DNA of 64,000 nt from Candidatus Defluviilinea proxima. GTDB lineage: Bacteria > Chloroflexota > Anaerolineae > Anaerolineales > Villigracilaceae. The stretch lies in assembly GCA_016721115.1 (NCBI GenBank), contig JADKIW010000001.1, positions 1,069,501 through 1,133,500 of the forward strand, given 5' to 3'. Positions 50,973 through 60,321 of the stretch are shown one piece after another; the first letter of the stretch is position 1; each line of letters begins with the position of its first letter. A program made the translations under genes and the position numbers. The notes under the pieces were generated by a model that was given only the letters and a program-made list of their open reading frames with translations, did not search any database and was not told where the DNA came from.

Positions 50973-51752
50973 ATGAAAACTAGAGCGCAACTTGAAAAAC
51001 TATTTAGAGATTTTACAAGGCTAAGCTTTACCCTTTGTGATCTATATCAAGATGTCACATATTTGTCGTATGCAGAGGATAGAGATATAAAAAGGGATAA
51101 AGCAGATGTTTTAAGTGATGTGGATGAAATTCAAAAACAAGTCTACGATTTATGTCAGTCTGCTACAAGAAATGATTTGCAGTTAGACCCCCAGGGAGTC
51201 AATGATGCAATTAACAACATAAGGAATGAATTGGGAAAAATGAATTCTCTAGCAGATATTCAAAATTATGTGCGTTACCATCAAGATAGACTACATGAAA
51301 ACGACTTGATTGATAGTTTAGCTTACAAACTTCTTATGGAAATTTCACATCTTTATTCACAATTATGTGAAATCATTACTGATCAAGCTGTCTATCCATA
51401 TAAAACGCAACTGTTTTTAGCAACTTATGATGATGTAAAGTTAAATCCACAATCTGCAATTCAGCAATCCTTTATATTTTTTGAAGATTATCTACGATAT
51501 AAAATTGGGGTAGATGCAAGTTCATATGGTGAAGATTTAATAAATAAGGCTTTTGGTCGAGATGGTGTTTTAGTGTACAGTGATATACCAGCAGAACAAA
51601 ATGGTGTCCGAAATCTTTTTTCAGGATTTTATGCAACTTTTAGAAACCCGCACATGCACCGCTGGATTCCAGTGGAAGAAAATCAGACCATAGCAATTAT
51701 TTCTACATTGTATTTGTTACTCGGCATAGTAGATAACTCTAAGAAGCGATAA
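50973..51752 (+). CDS. TIGR02391 (Ymh)-like protein, HEPN-type
   Basis: 259 residues. The C-terminal half (AIQQSFIFFEDYLRYKIGVD, GVRNLFSGFYATFRNPHMHR) matches the Ymh family, with the RNPxxHR motif that suggests a HEPN ribonuclease-like fold. The N-terminal half is helical and coiled. AT content is much higher than in tmk, suggesting acquisition. Such proteins often occur with defence or restriction genes; none is adjacent here. GGGATATC lies before the ATG. Confidence 0.7.
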   Translation: MKTRAQLEKLFRDFTRLSFTLCDLYQDVTYLSYAEDRDIKRDKADVLSDVDEIQKQVYDLCQSATRNDLQLDPQGVNDAINNIRNELGKMNSLADIQNYVRYHQDRLHENDLIDSLAYKLLMEISHLYSQLCEIITDQAVYPYKTQLFLATYDDVKLNPQSAIQQSFIFFEDYLRYKIGVDASSYGEDLINKAFGRDGVLVYSDIPAEQNGVRNLFSGFYATFRNPHMHRWIPVEENQTIAIISTLYLLLGIVDNSKKR

Positions 51753-51864
51753 TTTTATTCCCGGCATAATATTGCAACCGGTTCATGGTAGCCGACTCCC
51801 ATAAGACATTTCAAGTTATGGAAAGCGATTCTGAATAAACCGATAACTGGTGGATAAACAAATT

Positions 51865-52395
51865 ATGAACGAGAAAGAATACTTCACTATCCGAATCCCG
51901 AAAAAGATTTTTGTATATATTTATATTCTGTTGTGTGTATTTATAGTCGTCATTGCTTATAACAATTGGCCAAGGTACGTTGTGCTCAATCCACCTGTGC
52001 CTGAAAAAGGGTTTGTTATACGTGAAGAGAAGGCGATTTACAATCCATACACGGATAGCGCTGTGAAGTTAAGTGGCCACAACACTTGGACGTGGAGAAG
52101 AGAGTATGGCTTTCTCCCCGCCGGAGACGAGCTATACACATCGGAATCGGTCATGGCATATTTTGACACGTGGTTAGGCGGGCACGGCTGGAAAAAGTTT
52201 GAAGGGCAGGGGACTCCTTGTGATGTTATGACAAAAGTCGGTGTTATGGAGAAGGACGCAAATTCATTTGCTTATGTCCCTGAAAATACTTCAGGCTCCT
52301 ATTATTCATCGGTTGTATGTTTGGCGACACAGCCATATACTTCGGCAGACGGAAACGCAGGTTTTAAAGTCTTATTATTTACGGCCACCAAATAA
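51865..52395 (+). CDS. hypothetical single-pass membrane protein
   Basis: About 176 residues. A short basic N terminus (EKEYFTIRIPKKIF), one helix (VYIYILLCVFIVVIAY) and an extracytoplasmic domain with an aromatic patch (SGHNTWTWRREYGFLPAGDE, YFDTWLGGHGWKKFEGQG). GTG 51850 is a possible longer start. AT-rich like its neighbour. Family not recognised. Confidence 0.62.
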   Translation: MNEKEYFTIRIPKKIFVYIYILLCVFIVVIAYNNWPRYVVLNPPVPEKGFVIREEKAIYNPYTDSAVKLSGHNTWTWRREYGFLPAGDELYTSESVMAYFDTWLGGHGWKKFEGQGTPCDVMTKVGVMEKDANSFAYVPENTSGSYYSSVVCLATQPYTSADGNAGFKVLLFTATK

Positions 52396-52466
52396 CTTGT
52401 GGCTCTGGAATCTTGATTTTCAACGGGGGTTGTCGTACACTTGTTCTATAAACGATTAGGTTCTTT

Positions 52467-53150
52467 ATGCCTGTTGATATCCATCTTTTTTCTGATCCCG
52501 GTGAAAACATTCGCCATATCGTCGAAGCGAGCCGACCTTATCTTGAAGATAAGGATGACTCGTTGGTCGCTTACTTGCCATTGGCTTCCTTATATGCAGA
52601 GCGATGGTTGGAATATACCGAGGAAGCTTTCAAAGGTTTGGCGAAGCTGGAATCGGTCAATGCTGAGTTGATGACGCAAAGGGAGATCGAGGAAGTCATC
52701 CGTCGCGCTTCGTTGGTGTATATCCCGGGTGGAAATACATTTCTATTGAATCATCGTTTACAGGTCAGCGGGATTTTGCCGTATTTGCGAAAGAAGGTCC
52801 AGGCGGGATTGCCGTTGATTGGGTTCAGCGCTGGGACAATGGTGTGTGGACCGAACATACTCACTTCGCAAGACATGAACACGGTGGGGACAAGTCATTT
52901 CGATGCTTTGCACGTGTTGCCATTTAATTTTGTGGTGCATTATCCGTTGGATGGGCATGGACAGTCCGTGAAGGATGCATGGTTGGCGGATTATCATTTC
53001 TTTCACGATAACCCGATCGTCATATTGAGCGACGGTGCGTATGTGAGAGTCGATGGGAAGAAGACGACTCTTGTGCGCGGTGATGCCTGGATTCTGCGAA
53101 AGGATTCAGAGAAAGAAAAACTCGAAGAGGGTCGAGCAATCGTCCCTTAA
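52467..53150 (+). CDS. peptidase E-like (S51) class I glutamine amidotransferase-fold protein
   Basis: 227 residues. The nucleophile elbow GFSAGTMVCGPN has the Ser of peptidase E-like proteins; LVYIPGGNTFLLNHRL is the matching oxyanion region and FNFVVHYPLDGHG supplies the His. Family members cleave N-terminal Asp dipeptides or process cyanophycin products. The gene is followed within 13 bp by a DinB/ClbS-like gene. Confidence 0.85.
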   Translation: MPVDIHLFSDPGENIRHIVEASRPYLEDKDDSLVAYLPLASLYAERWLEYTEEAFKGLAKLESVNAELMTQREIEEVIRRASLVYIPGGNTFLLNHRLQVSGILPYLRKKVQAGLPLIGFSAGTMVCGPNILTSQDMNTVGTSHFDALHVLPFNFVVHYPLDGHGQSVKDAWLADYHFFHDNPIVILSDGAYVRVDGKKTTLVRGDAWILRKDSEKEKLEEGRAIVP

Positions 53151-53163
53151 GAAAGAGGCGAAA

Positions 53164-53670
53164 ATGTCCGATGATGAAGAGTGGGTTCCCGGTAGTAAAC
53201 ATGAATTGTTGGCTGTGATCACACGTGAGTGGAGTCAGCTTATGAATGTCGTCTCGAAACTTGAGAAGGCAAACTTGATGACGACACGCGATGCGGGCGG
53301 ATGGAGTCCGAAAGATAATCTCGCGCATTTGGCGGAATGGATGAATCTGTTGATGGGGTACCACATTGACAAACGCCCAGCGCATGAAGTGTTTGGGGTT
53401 TCAGAAGAGGTGATAAAGGGTTGGGATATGGAAGTGGTCAACCCGGTGTTGTTCAATCGTAACAAGGACCGTTCCACCGAAGATGTGCTGGCGTGGGTGA
53501 AGCAGGTGTATGAGGACGTGATCAAGAAATTGGATGCAATGTCTTTTGATGAGTTGATGGCGCCACGCCATGCAGATGACCCGGAGAAACGTCCGTTGTT
53601 GATGTGGGTTATAGGGGATACGAGCGATCATTTTGCGGAACACCGCGCGACAATTGAAAAATTGTTGTAG
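53164..53670 (+). CDS. ClbS/DfsB (DinB-like) four-helix bundle protein
   Basis: 168 residues. SKHELLAVITREWSQLMNVV, the DAGGWSPKDNLAHLAEW segment with a metal-binding-type His, and TSDHFAEHRATIEKLL are characteristic of the ClbS/DfsB branch. These proteins protect against electrophiles or act as thiol transferases; the role here is unknown. ATG 53164 follows AGAGGCGAAA; a longer upstream frame overlaps the previous gene. Confidence 0.85.
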   Translation: MSDDEEWVPGSKHELLAVITREWSQLMNVVSKLEKANLMTTRDAGGWSPKDNLAHLAEWMNLLMGYHIDKRPAHEVFGVSEEVIKGWDMEVVNPVLFNRNKDRSTEDVLAWVKQVYEDVIKKLDAMSFDELMAPRHADDPEKRPLLMWVIGDTSDHFAEHRATIEKLL

Positions 53671-53712
53671 CGTGCTATACTATTTTCATCAATCTTTTGG
53701 AGGAGAATATCC

Positions 53713-54387
53713 ATGAATCTCGATATCAATAATCTTTCAGCAGTTATTGGTGTGTTGGGCGCGTACTTTGCGATCCTGCTTGTGTTATCGGTCAGTGTGG
53801 AAAGCATCCTTGAACCGTTTTCATTTTTCAAAGGCTTGCAAAAGCAGGCCAGCCCGGATGATGTGTTGAAGGTAGTGGAAGAATGGCTCCCGGAAGGTTC
53901 AGGAGAGGCCGCCAAGGTGGTTGCCATTCAGACCTTTGCTGAAAAGACAAATACCAACATGGAAGAAATAAATAAGATCGCCAAAGAAGTGAGTGCAAGC
54001 GCGATCAAGACATTGACAGAACTGGGCTACGAAGAACAGGTGAATGCTGCTCAGAAGGAGATCGCCATCAAGTTCTCCACATTGCGCGAACAGTATGCCT
54101 CCAGCCAGAAGCGACGCATCACGCTCCTGCGGTTTCTCTCGGCTGTGATCGGTATCATCATTGCCTTCGCCCTGCAACTCAACTCTTTCGAGATTCTTGG
54201 CTCGTTGTTCTCCGCAGAGATCATGAGGTCACTTTCCACGCCGGTTGGTCAATATGGCGGCATCATCCTGACTGGTCTCGCCGCCAGCGCGGGCAGTTCT
54301 TTCTGGCATGATATGATCGGTCGTGCTCGCAATATCAAGGATACGATCAAACAAGTGGAAGTTATGACCGGCGGTAATAACTCTTAA
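53713..54387 (+). CDS. membrane protein with central helical domain
   Basis: 224 residues. One N-terminal helix (AVIGVLGAYFAILLVLSVSV), a soluble helical domain of about 100 residues (SPDDVLKVVEEWLPEGSG, AQKEIAIKFSTLREQYA) and two C-terminal helices (FLSAVIGIIIAFALQL and GGIILTGLAASAGSSFWHDM). The C terminus resembles conserved proteins whose last helix ends in SSFWHD-type motifs. GGAGGAG precedes the ATG. Function unknown. Confidence 0.72.
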   Translation: MNLDINNLSAVIGVLGAYFAILLVLSVSVESILEPFSFFKGLQKQASPDDVLKVVEEWLPEGSGEAAKVVAIQTFAEKTNTNMEEINKIAKEVSASAIKTLTELGYEEQVNAAQKEIAIKFSTLREQYASSQKRRITLLRFLSAVIGIIIAFALQLNSFEILGSLFSAEIMRSLSTPVGQYGGIILTGLAASAGSSFWHDMIGRARNIKDTIKQVEVMTGGNNS

Positions 54388-54404
54388 CCATAGGTTTAAG
54401 ATAA

Positions 54405-54432
54405 AAGAGCCGACCAAATTGGTCGGCTCTTT
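54405..54432. terminator. bidirectional terminator after the 224-aa gene
   Basis: AAGAGCCGACC - AAATT - GGTCGGCTCTT, perfect 11-bp stem between two convergent genes. Confidence 0.85.
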
Positions 54433-54440
54433 GTTTTCAT

Positions 54441-54824
54441 CTACTCGTCATCGCCCGTGCCTGCGTTCCCCAGATCAGGGATGGCAGACTCGATCTCTTC
54501 GGGACTTTGGCCTGATTCTAATCTATCGACGACTTCATTGAACTCGGACGGTAACTCTTCTCCCATTTCTTTCCCCATCTTGCGCATCATTTTTCCCATC
54601 GCTTTGGGATCGTCCTCCAGACCTTCGAATCCGCTGAAATCGTCCGCCATGGATTCCATGCGGCTCTCCTCCGATTTGGCGATGCGGACCTTCGTCATGC
54701 GGCGGCGCACATCTTTGCTCTTGCAGTGTGTGCAGGAGACTTTCTTCTTGCCATACTCGGCAAAGGTCAGGAACACATCGAAGCGTTCGTTACAACTGTT
54801 ACAGATAAAATCATACGTTGGCAT
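54441..54824 (-). CDS. FmdB-family zinc-ribbon protein
   Basis: 127 residues. YDFICNSCNERFDVF and VSCTHCKSKDVRRRM supply four zinc cysteines of the FmdB/CxxC ribbon. The C-terminal part is acidic and Met-rich (AMGKMMRKMGKEMGEEL, QSPEEIESAIPDLGN), which is longer than typical FmdB proteins. Possibly a regulatory or ribosome-linked protein. Confidence 0.85.
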   Translation of the reverse strand: MPTYDFICNSCNERFDVFLTFAEYGKKKVSCTHCKSKDVRRRMTKVRIAKSEESRMESMADDFSGFEGLEDDPKAMGKMMRKMGKEMGEELPSEFNEVVDRLESGQSPEEIESAIPDLGNAGTGDDE

Positions 54825-54864
54825 GTATGTATTTTAACGGAAAAATTTATCCTTTGCGTAGTTG

Positions 54865-57738
54865 TCATGGTACTGGTTGCCAGATTGGACTGTAATGCAG
54901 AGAGACATTACCTATGGTCATGTGAAAAGGTTGATGTGAAGGGTTTTTCTGGGCATCTTTCACATTCACTATGTACATATCTGTCTTGCCGGCTGAAAAC
55001 AGGTTAAATGCAATGTATTCATCATTGGATGACCAGACGAAATCTGGCGGTGCCCATAAGTTCATGGCATTTTTAGGGGCACTTTGAATATGAATCGGTG
55101 AATTCAATAACGGTATGATCCTCCCTTTCGAGTTCGCTAGGAATAGCCACTTGTCGCCATTGGGACAATAAGCACCAATCACTACATTCCCGTTGTATGA
55201 TTGTTTGAAAGAAGAGTAACCTGTAACATAGTCGCCGGTATTGTCATCTACAACTCTTTCACATTTTTCAATGGGATTTATCGTTGTGGATGTGCCGTCT
55301 GAACGCACCCATTTATATTCAGGCGATGAGGAGATTACTGCAGAGCCTGAAAGGAAATAGGTTCCATCCCAATAGCCTCCCATTTGCGAATTTGCTGAAG
55401 CATTGACAATGAGGGAATTGTCGTTCAGGTTGGCTTCATAAGCTGTCCACTTATAATTTGAAGTGGTTCCATACCCTCTACCCAGCAGATAATCCCAATT
55501 GGAAGCGACAAACGAAATGGATTGACCGTCTCGAGACCAGGAATACCTACGTGGATAGAGGGTCTCATCGGAAGGCAGTGCCTTTGTAACGTTTGTGAGA
55601 GTACTCCCATTTGCGTCAGTGATATAGATGCGAGCCATATTATTTTCAATGGTGATAAAAGCAATATGTTTTCCGTCAGGTGACCAGGATGGGGATGCAT
55701 ACTTGCCCTTTTTATAGACGAGCGGTTTCTTGTTTTCTCCATCGGCATCTATCACATACAGCATTCCATCCTCATCGCCCGGAGCTACTTCGTAAAAGAT
55801 CAGTTTGTTTCCATCTGGCGACCAAATATTCAGGCCCAAGTCATATGGTTCACCAATCCATTGATCGGCTTTATCTTTATTCTCATTTAGCAGGACAAGA
55901 TCAGTACCATCCACATCCATTAGGAATATCTGCCGGAAACCGTTACGGTCGCTTTCAAAAGCGATTCGTTTGCCATCCGGTGACCAAGATGGGGAAACAT
56001 CCTGTGCGGGGTTGTCGGTGATATTGGTTAGCCCACTGCCATCAGCATGCATTGTGAAAATATCTAAATTTCCATTCTTTGCGGATGATGTAAATGCTAT
56101 AAGGCCGTCATAAAGCGGTGTTTGTGTTGTTTCTTCAACAACAATTTCCTCGGGAATCACTGGCTGCCAGGAGGGGCCATCAAAATAAACCGTCTCAATT
56201 TTCAAAGGTTGAATACTTGAGTCGCTGAGTGATTTTTCAAGATTTAGAATATATAAGTCGTTGAAGTTGGATGATTGCATAGTGACTGCAATAAATTTAT
56301 CATCCGGTGACCATGTAATTTCGCTGAGTACATTCTCCTTTGCAAATATAGGTGAATTAAGAAGTTGCTTGGTCTCTGTTCCATTTGCATTTGCCCAATA
56401 AAACCAAAGGTCTCTGTTGGCACAATAGGACGCGGTCACCCAATTGCCTCCCGGTGATGGTTGTATAAAGGAGCCAGAGCGAGTTGTATCGGCCTGTTTG
56501 CAATTCTGGTATGGATTTAAAGTGCCGCTGATTTTGTCCATGTTCAACCAGTTGAAAACCCCACCCGAAGCAGTGATAACAGCAATGCCATCATGCCATT
56601 CATTCAAAAGGGAGTTTGTTGAATATTTCTTGTTGATTGAGCGATTGTCCATGCTGGCTTCATAAATGGCCCATTCAGGGTTTGTTGTCTGCCAAAAAGC
56701 TTCAAAGATTATGGCCTGTCCATCGGGTGACCAGGTAAAACCGTTGTCGGAAAACTGCTCGTTTTGTTTAAGGAATTCTGTCGCCCTCCATGGAACGCTT
56801 CCATCTGTGTTGGCAACATAGATTTCAGGCACAAAATCGTTTTCATTTGTGCTTTGTGAACCGTTGAGAATAAACCCGATATGACTCCCGTCCGGTGACC
56901 ATGAAATACCGTTGAGCTGGATCTTGCCTGTGGCAATCGATCTCTTGTTTTTCCCGGTGATGCTTATTGAACTGAGTGTCCATGTGCCGTCGCTTGGATT
57001 TTGTTGCAGAAATAATAATTTACTTCCATCGGGTGACCATGGATTGGACCCACCATCATTAACATTCATGGGCAGTGAATAAGCATCTTCGTCATCGGTG
57101 ATCTGAGTGATGTTGGAACCGTTGGCATCCATTACATACACCTGCGGAAGTCCTGAGCGGTTACTTTCAAATGCAATGTGCTTTCCGTCTGGCGACCAGA
57201 ATGGTTTGCTATCATAAGCTGGATTGTTCGTGATATTGGTTAAACCACTTCCGTCAGCGTGAATTGTGTAGATCTCGGTGTTCCCATTTTCCATCTTTGT
57301 GAATGCAAGCAGACGTTTATTTGCGTTTTCGGAATTGACGGGCATATTGTTATCAGGGATGGCTGTCGAGTTTGACGCAACGGAAAAATTCCGTAATTGT
57401 GAGATCAAGATATTCATTCCAAATCCCAATACGATCAATGCGGCAATTCCTGCCAGCGCTCTTAACCCAAAACTGACTTTGTTCGACATTGCGATCCTCC
57501 GTGTTTGTGATTGGACATTTGTAATCACGTTTTGAGAAGGACCGTCTTGTGCATCCCAGCGTTCATGAAATTCGCTTTGCAGGCGCGTTGTCAGCGTGGA
57601 GAAGGATTCAGATTCGATGCGACAGGCTTCACATCCGGCAAGATGCGTTTCGAGGGCGAGGCGCTGGGCATCGTTAAGTAATCCATCCAGGTTCGCATGT
57701 ATATAACGTCTGGCTTGTTTGTGCGAAAGTCCATTCAT
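54865..57738 (-). CDS. transmembrane anti-sigma-like protein with two TolB-type beta-propellers
   Basis: 957 residues. The N terminus is a zinc-finger anti-sigma domain (RRYIHANLDGLL, ETHLAGCEACRIES with H-x3-C-x2-C), followed by one transmembrane helix at about 95-115 (LRALAGIAALIVLGFGMNIL). Outside are two tandem beta-propellers of about 400 residues each with repeated FWSPDGKHIAFESNRSG-type blades. ATG 57738 has GGAGG upstream and overlaps the sigma gene stop by 4 bp. The fusion suggests that an external signal read by the propellers frees the sigma factor. Confidence 0.88.
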   Translation of the reverse strand: MNGLSHKQARRYIHANLDGLLNDAQRLALETHLAGCEACRIESESFSTLTTRLQSEFHERWDAQDGPSQNVITNVQSQTRRIAMSNKVSFGLRALAGIAALIVLGFGMNILISQLRNFSVASNSTAIPDNNMPVNSENANKRLLAFTKMENGNTEIYTIHADGSGLTNITNNPAYDSKPFWSPDGKHIAFESNRSGLPQVYVMDANGSNITQITDDEDAYSLPMNVNDGGSNPWSPDGSKLLFLQQNPSDGTWTLSSISITGKNKRSIATGKIQLNGISWSPDGSHIGFILNGSQSTNENDFVPEIYVANTDGSVPWRATEFLKQNEQFSDNGFTWSPDGQAIIFEAFWQTTNPEWAIYEASMDNRSINKKYSTNSLLNEWHDGIAVITASGGVFNWLNMDKISGTLNPYQNCKQADTTRSGSFIQPSPGGNWVTASYCANRDLWFYWANANGTETKQLLNSPIFAKENVLSEITWSPDDKFIAVTMQSSNFNDLYILNLEKSLSDSSIQPLKIETVYFDGPSWQPVIPEEIVVEETTQTPLYDGLIAFTSSAKNGNLDIFTMHADGSGLTNITDNPAQDVSPSWSPDGKRIAFESDRNGFRQIFLMDVDGTDLVLLNENKDKADQWIGEPYDLGLNIWSPDGNKLIFYEVAPGDEDGMLYVIDADGENKKPLVYKKGKYASPSWSPDGKHIAFITIENNMARIYITDANGSTLTNVTKALPSDETLYPRRYSWSRDGQSISFVASNWDYLLGRGYGTTSNYKWTAYEANLNDNSLIVNASANSQMGGYWDGTYFLSGSAVISSSPEYKWVRSDGTSTTINPIEKCERVVDDNTGDYVTGYSSFKQSYNGNVVIGAYCPNGDKWLFLANSKGRIIPLLNSPIHIQSAPKNAMNLWAPPDFVWSSNDEYIAFNLFSAGKTDMYIVNVKDAQKNPSHQPFHMTIGNVSLHYSPIWQPVP

Positions 57739-58280
57739 GATTGTTCCTCCTTCAACCACGCATGCAATCGTCTGCGCGCATGATTCAGGCGGGAGTGCAC
57801 CGTTCCCACGGGGATGCCGAGCATTTGGGCAATTTCGTTCACTGGCAGGTCGTGATAGTAGCGCAGGATGACAGGGATGCGGTGTTTCTCATCCAGCGCG
57901 TGGACCGCGTGCCAGAGTGCAGAGTCTGCCTCGTGTTGGACCGCTTCAGCTTCAGGGCGGGGCTGGTCACTGCGGAAGACACTTTGCAACATCTGCTGTA
58001 GCCGCGCGCGGCTATTATTGCGTTGGTAGCGGGAACGGCTTACGTTGATGGTGATGCTGAACAGCCAGGTCTTGAGCGATGAATCGCCGCGAAATGAATC
58101 AAGCGAACGTAACGCAGCCAGGAAGACCTCCTGTGTTACGTCGTCAGCTTCATCGGGGTCGTCGAGGATGGAGAGCGCCAGCCGGTACACATCCTGTTGA
58201 TGTGTTTGTACCAAGCGTTCGATAGCCAGAGAATCTCCCTCCCGACATTGCGCAAGCCATTGGCTGTCCATGACGGTCAT
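57735..58280 (-). CDS. ECF-type RNA polymerase sigma factor
   Basis: 181 residues. Region 2 (HQQDVYRLALSILDDPDEAD, DVTQEVFLAALRSLDSFRGD, SLKTWLFSITINVSRSRYQR) and region 4 (DEKHRIPVILRYYHDLPVNE, IAQMLGIPVGTVHSRLNHAR) are complete. It directs transcription of an unknown regulon and is presumably held by the protein of the following gene, to which it is coupled by ATGA. ATG 58271 is an alternative start. Confidence 0.93.
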   Translation of the reverse strand: MTVMDSQWLAQCREGDSLAIERLVQTHQQDVYRLALSILDDPDEADDVTQEVFLAALRSLDSFRGDSSLKTWLFSITINVSRSRYQRNNSRARLQQMLQSVFRSDQPRPEAEAVQHEADSALWHAVHALDEKHRIPVILRYYHDLPVNEIAQMLGIPVGTVHSRLNHARRRLHAWLKEEQS

Positions 58281-58389
58281 TCTACAAGATTAGACATGAC
58301 TCGGGTTGAAAACCTTCACGCCCATTTGCCCCAAAATGTTGGATTCTAGGTGTTTAAAGCTATATTTTGCGAGAGAGTAAAGAATGAAT

Positions 58390-58429
58390 AACGTTTAAAC
58401 GTGTGAACGTTCGAACGTTTCAACGTTGA
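58390..58429. repeat. AACGTT-type repeat before lepA
   Basis: Five loose copies of AACGTT/AAACGT/GAACGTTC within 40 bp, several self-complementary. It lies directly in the lepA 5' region, where it may be a repeat or a binding site. Confidence 0.5.
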
Positions 58430-58458
58430 AAATCTCGGTTATACTTCCGCACGCAACT

Positions 58459-60258
58459 ATGACAGACCATATCCGTAACTTCTGTATTATCGCCCATGTA
58501 GACCATGGCAAATCCACGCTCGCTGACCGCTTGTTGCAACTGACAGGCACGATCTCTGAGCGCGACATGTCTGCGCAGATGCTTGACACGATGGACCTTG
58601 AACGCGAAAAAGGTGTCACGATCAAGGCATCTGCGGTGCGCATGTATTACACCGCCAAAGACAATCAAAAATACGAGATCAACCTGATCGACACACCGGG
58701 ACACGTGGACTTCGGTTACGAAGTCAGCCGCGCGCTCAAGGCGTGTGAAGGCGCTGTCCTTGTGGTGGATGCTACGCAGGGTATCGAAGCGCAGACGCTC
58801 GCGAACCTTTATCAAGCGCTTGATGCCGACCTCACGATCATCCCCGTCATCAACAAGATCGACCTGCCCTCCGCCAAGCCCGATGAAGTAGCTGAAGATA
58901 TTGGCGCGTTGCTGGGCATTGACCCCACCGAAGTGATCCAAGTCTCTGCCAAGGCGGGCATCAATATCGAGGCGATTCTCGAAGCCATTGTCACGCGCGT
59001 CCCGCCGCCTCAAGATGCAGACAGTGTCCCTTTGCGCGCGCTCATCTTCGACTCGCATTACGACTCGTACAAAGGCGTTATCGCCTACGTCCGTGTGGTT
59101 GAAGGCTCGCTCAAATCCACCGATATTTTGCGCATGTTCGCCACCAAAGTGGACATGCGTCCCGTTGAGATCGGCATCTTCGCGCCCGGCATGAAACCCG
59201 TGCAGGCATTAGGATCAGGGGAAGTGGGCTACATCGCAACAGGATTCAAGACCGTGCATGAGTGCCGCGTGGGCGATACGATCACAAGCGCATCGGCTCC
59301 CGCCTCGGACCCTCTGCCTGGGTACTTCCACCCCAAGCCTATGGTCTTCGCTGGTATCTATCCCGTTGAAGCTGACGATTATTCCACGCTGCGCGAGTCG
59401 CTCGATAAACTGCAACTCAACGATGCATCATTGACGTTCCAACCCGAAACATCACAAGCGTTGGGTTTTGGGTTCCGCGCGGGTTTCCTCGGTCTCTTCC
59501 ACATGGAGATCATTCAGGAACGCATCGAGCGCGAATATAACCTCGACGTGTTGTTCACTGCTCCTTCTGTGGAATATCAAGTGCTGATGATCAACGATGA
59601 AGTCATCCCTGTGGACTCCCCTGCAGAGTTACCCGATGAATCGAAGATCGTTGAAGTGCGCGAACCATGGATGACGATCGAGATTATCACGCCTACCGAT
59701 TATTACGGTCCCATTATGGAGATCGTCACCAAGCGGCGCGGTATTTTCAAGAAACAGGAATACCCTGCTCCACACCGTGTGCAACTTGATTTTGAAATTC
59801 CGCTGTCTGAAATTATCGTTGACTTTTTCGATGATCTGAAATCGCGCACCAAAGGCTATGCCTCGCTCGATTATCAATTCCTCGAATACCGCGTGGACGA
59901 ATTGCAGAAGCTCGAGATCCTCGTCAATGGCGAACCGGTCGATGCGCTGGCAACAATCGTCCACAAGAAAGACGCGTTCCATAAGGGACAACGTCTCATC
60001 ACGAAGCTGAAGGACTTGATCCCACGTCAACTATATGATGTGGCTGTCCAAGCCGCGGCGGGCGGACGAATCATCTCACGTGCAAACGTCAAAGCCACAC
60101 GCAAAGATGTGTTGGCGAAATGTTATGGCGGCGATATCACGCGTAAAAAGAAATTGCTCGAGAAACAAAAGAAGGGCAAGAAACGTTTGAAGATGGTTGG
60201 CAATGTCGAGATCCCGCAGGAAGCATTCATGGCGGTCTTGAAATTGGATGATGAATAA
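58459..60258 (+). CDS. lepA: elongation factor 4 (LepA)
   Basis: 599 residues. GTPase domain with [34 protein letters not shown] and [11 protein letters not shown]; the downstream EF-G-like domains and the LepA-specific C-terminal domain are present ([20 protein letters not shown], then [19 protein letters not shown]). Translation factor that back-translocates ribosomes or helps initiation. ATG 58459 ([16 protein letters not shown]) matches the normal start. Confidence 0.97.
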   Translation: MTDHIRNFCIIAHVDHGKSTLADRLLQLTGTISERDMSAQMLDTMDLEREKGVTIKASAVRMYYTAKDNQKYEINLIDTPGHVDFGYEVSRALKACEGAVLVVDATQGIEAQTLANLYQALDADLTIIPVINKIDLPSAKPDEVAEDIGALLGIDPTEVIQVSAKAGINIEAILEAIVTRVPPPQDADSVPLRALIFDSHYDSYKGVIAYVRVVEGSLKSTDILRMFATKVDMRPVEIGIFAPGMKPVQALGSGEVGYIATGFKTVHECRVGDTITSASAPASDPLPGYFHPKPMVFAGIYPVEADDYSTLRESLDKLQLNDASLTFQPETSQALGFGFRAGFLGLFHMEIIQERIEREYNLDVLFTAPSVEYQVLMINDEVIPVDSPAELPDESKIVEVREPWMTIEIITPTDYYGPIMEIVTKRRGIFKKQEYPAPHRVQLDFEIPLSEIIVDFFDDLKSRTKGYASLDYQFLEYRVDELQKLEILVNGEPVDALATIVHKKDAFHKGQRLITKLKDLIPRQLYDVAVQAAAGGRIISRANVKATRKDVLAKCYGGDITRKKKLLEKQKKGKKRLKMVGNVEIPQEAFMAVLKLDDE

Positions 60259-60267
60259 TTTTTTATA

Positions 60268-60309
60268 TTTATTTGTAGGGAAGGGCAGCCGCCCTTCCCT
60301 ACAAATAAA
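60268..60309. repeat. perfect 19-bp palindrome (GTAGGG family)
   Basis: TTTATTTGTAGGGAAGGGC - AGCC - GCCCTTCCCTACAAATAAA. It fills the space between lepA and the next gene and may also act as a weak terminator. The core design is shared with the palindrome inside pyrC. Confidence 0.85.
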
Positions 60310-60321
60310 AGAGGAATCATT

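Noticed and set aside
58420..59058. 212-codon minus-strand ORF over lepA
   Set aside because: Antisense to the highly conserved GTPase domain.
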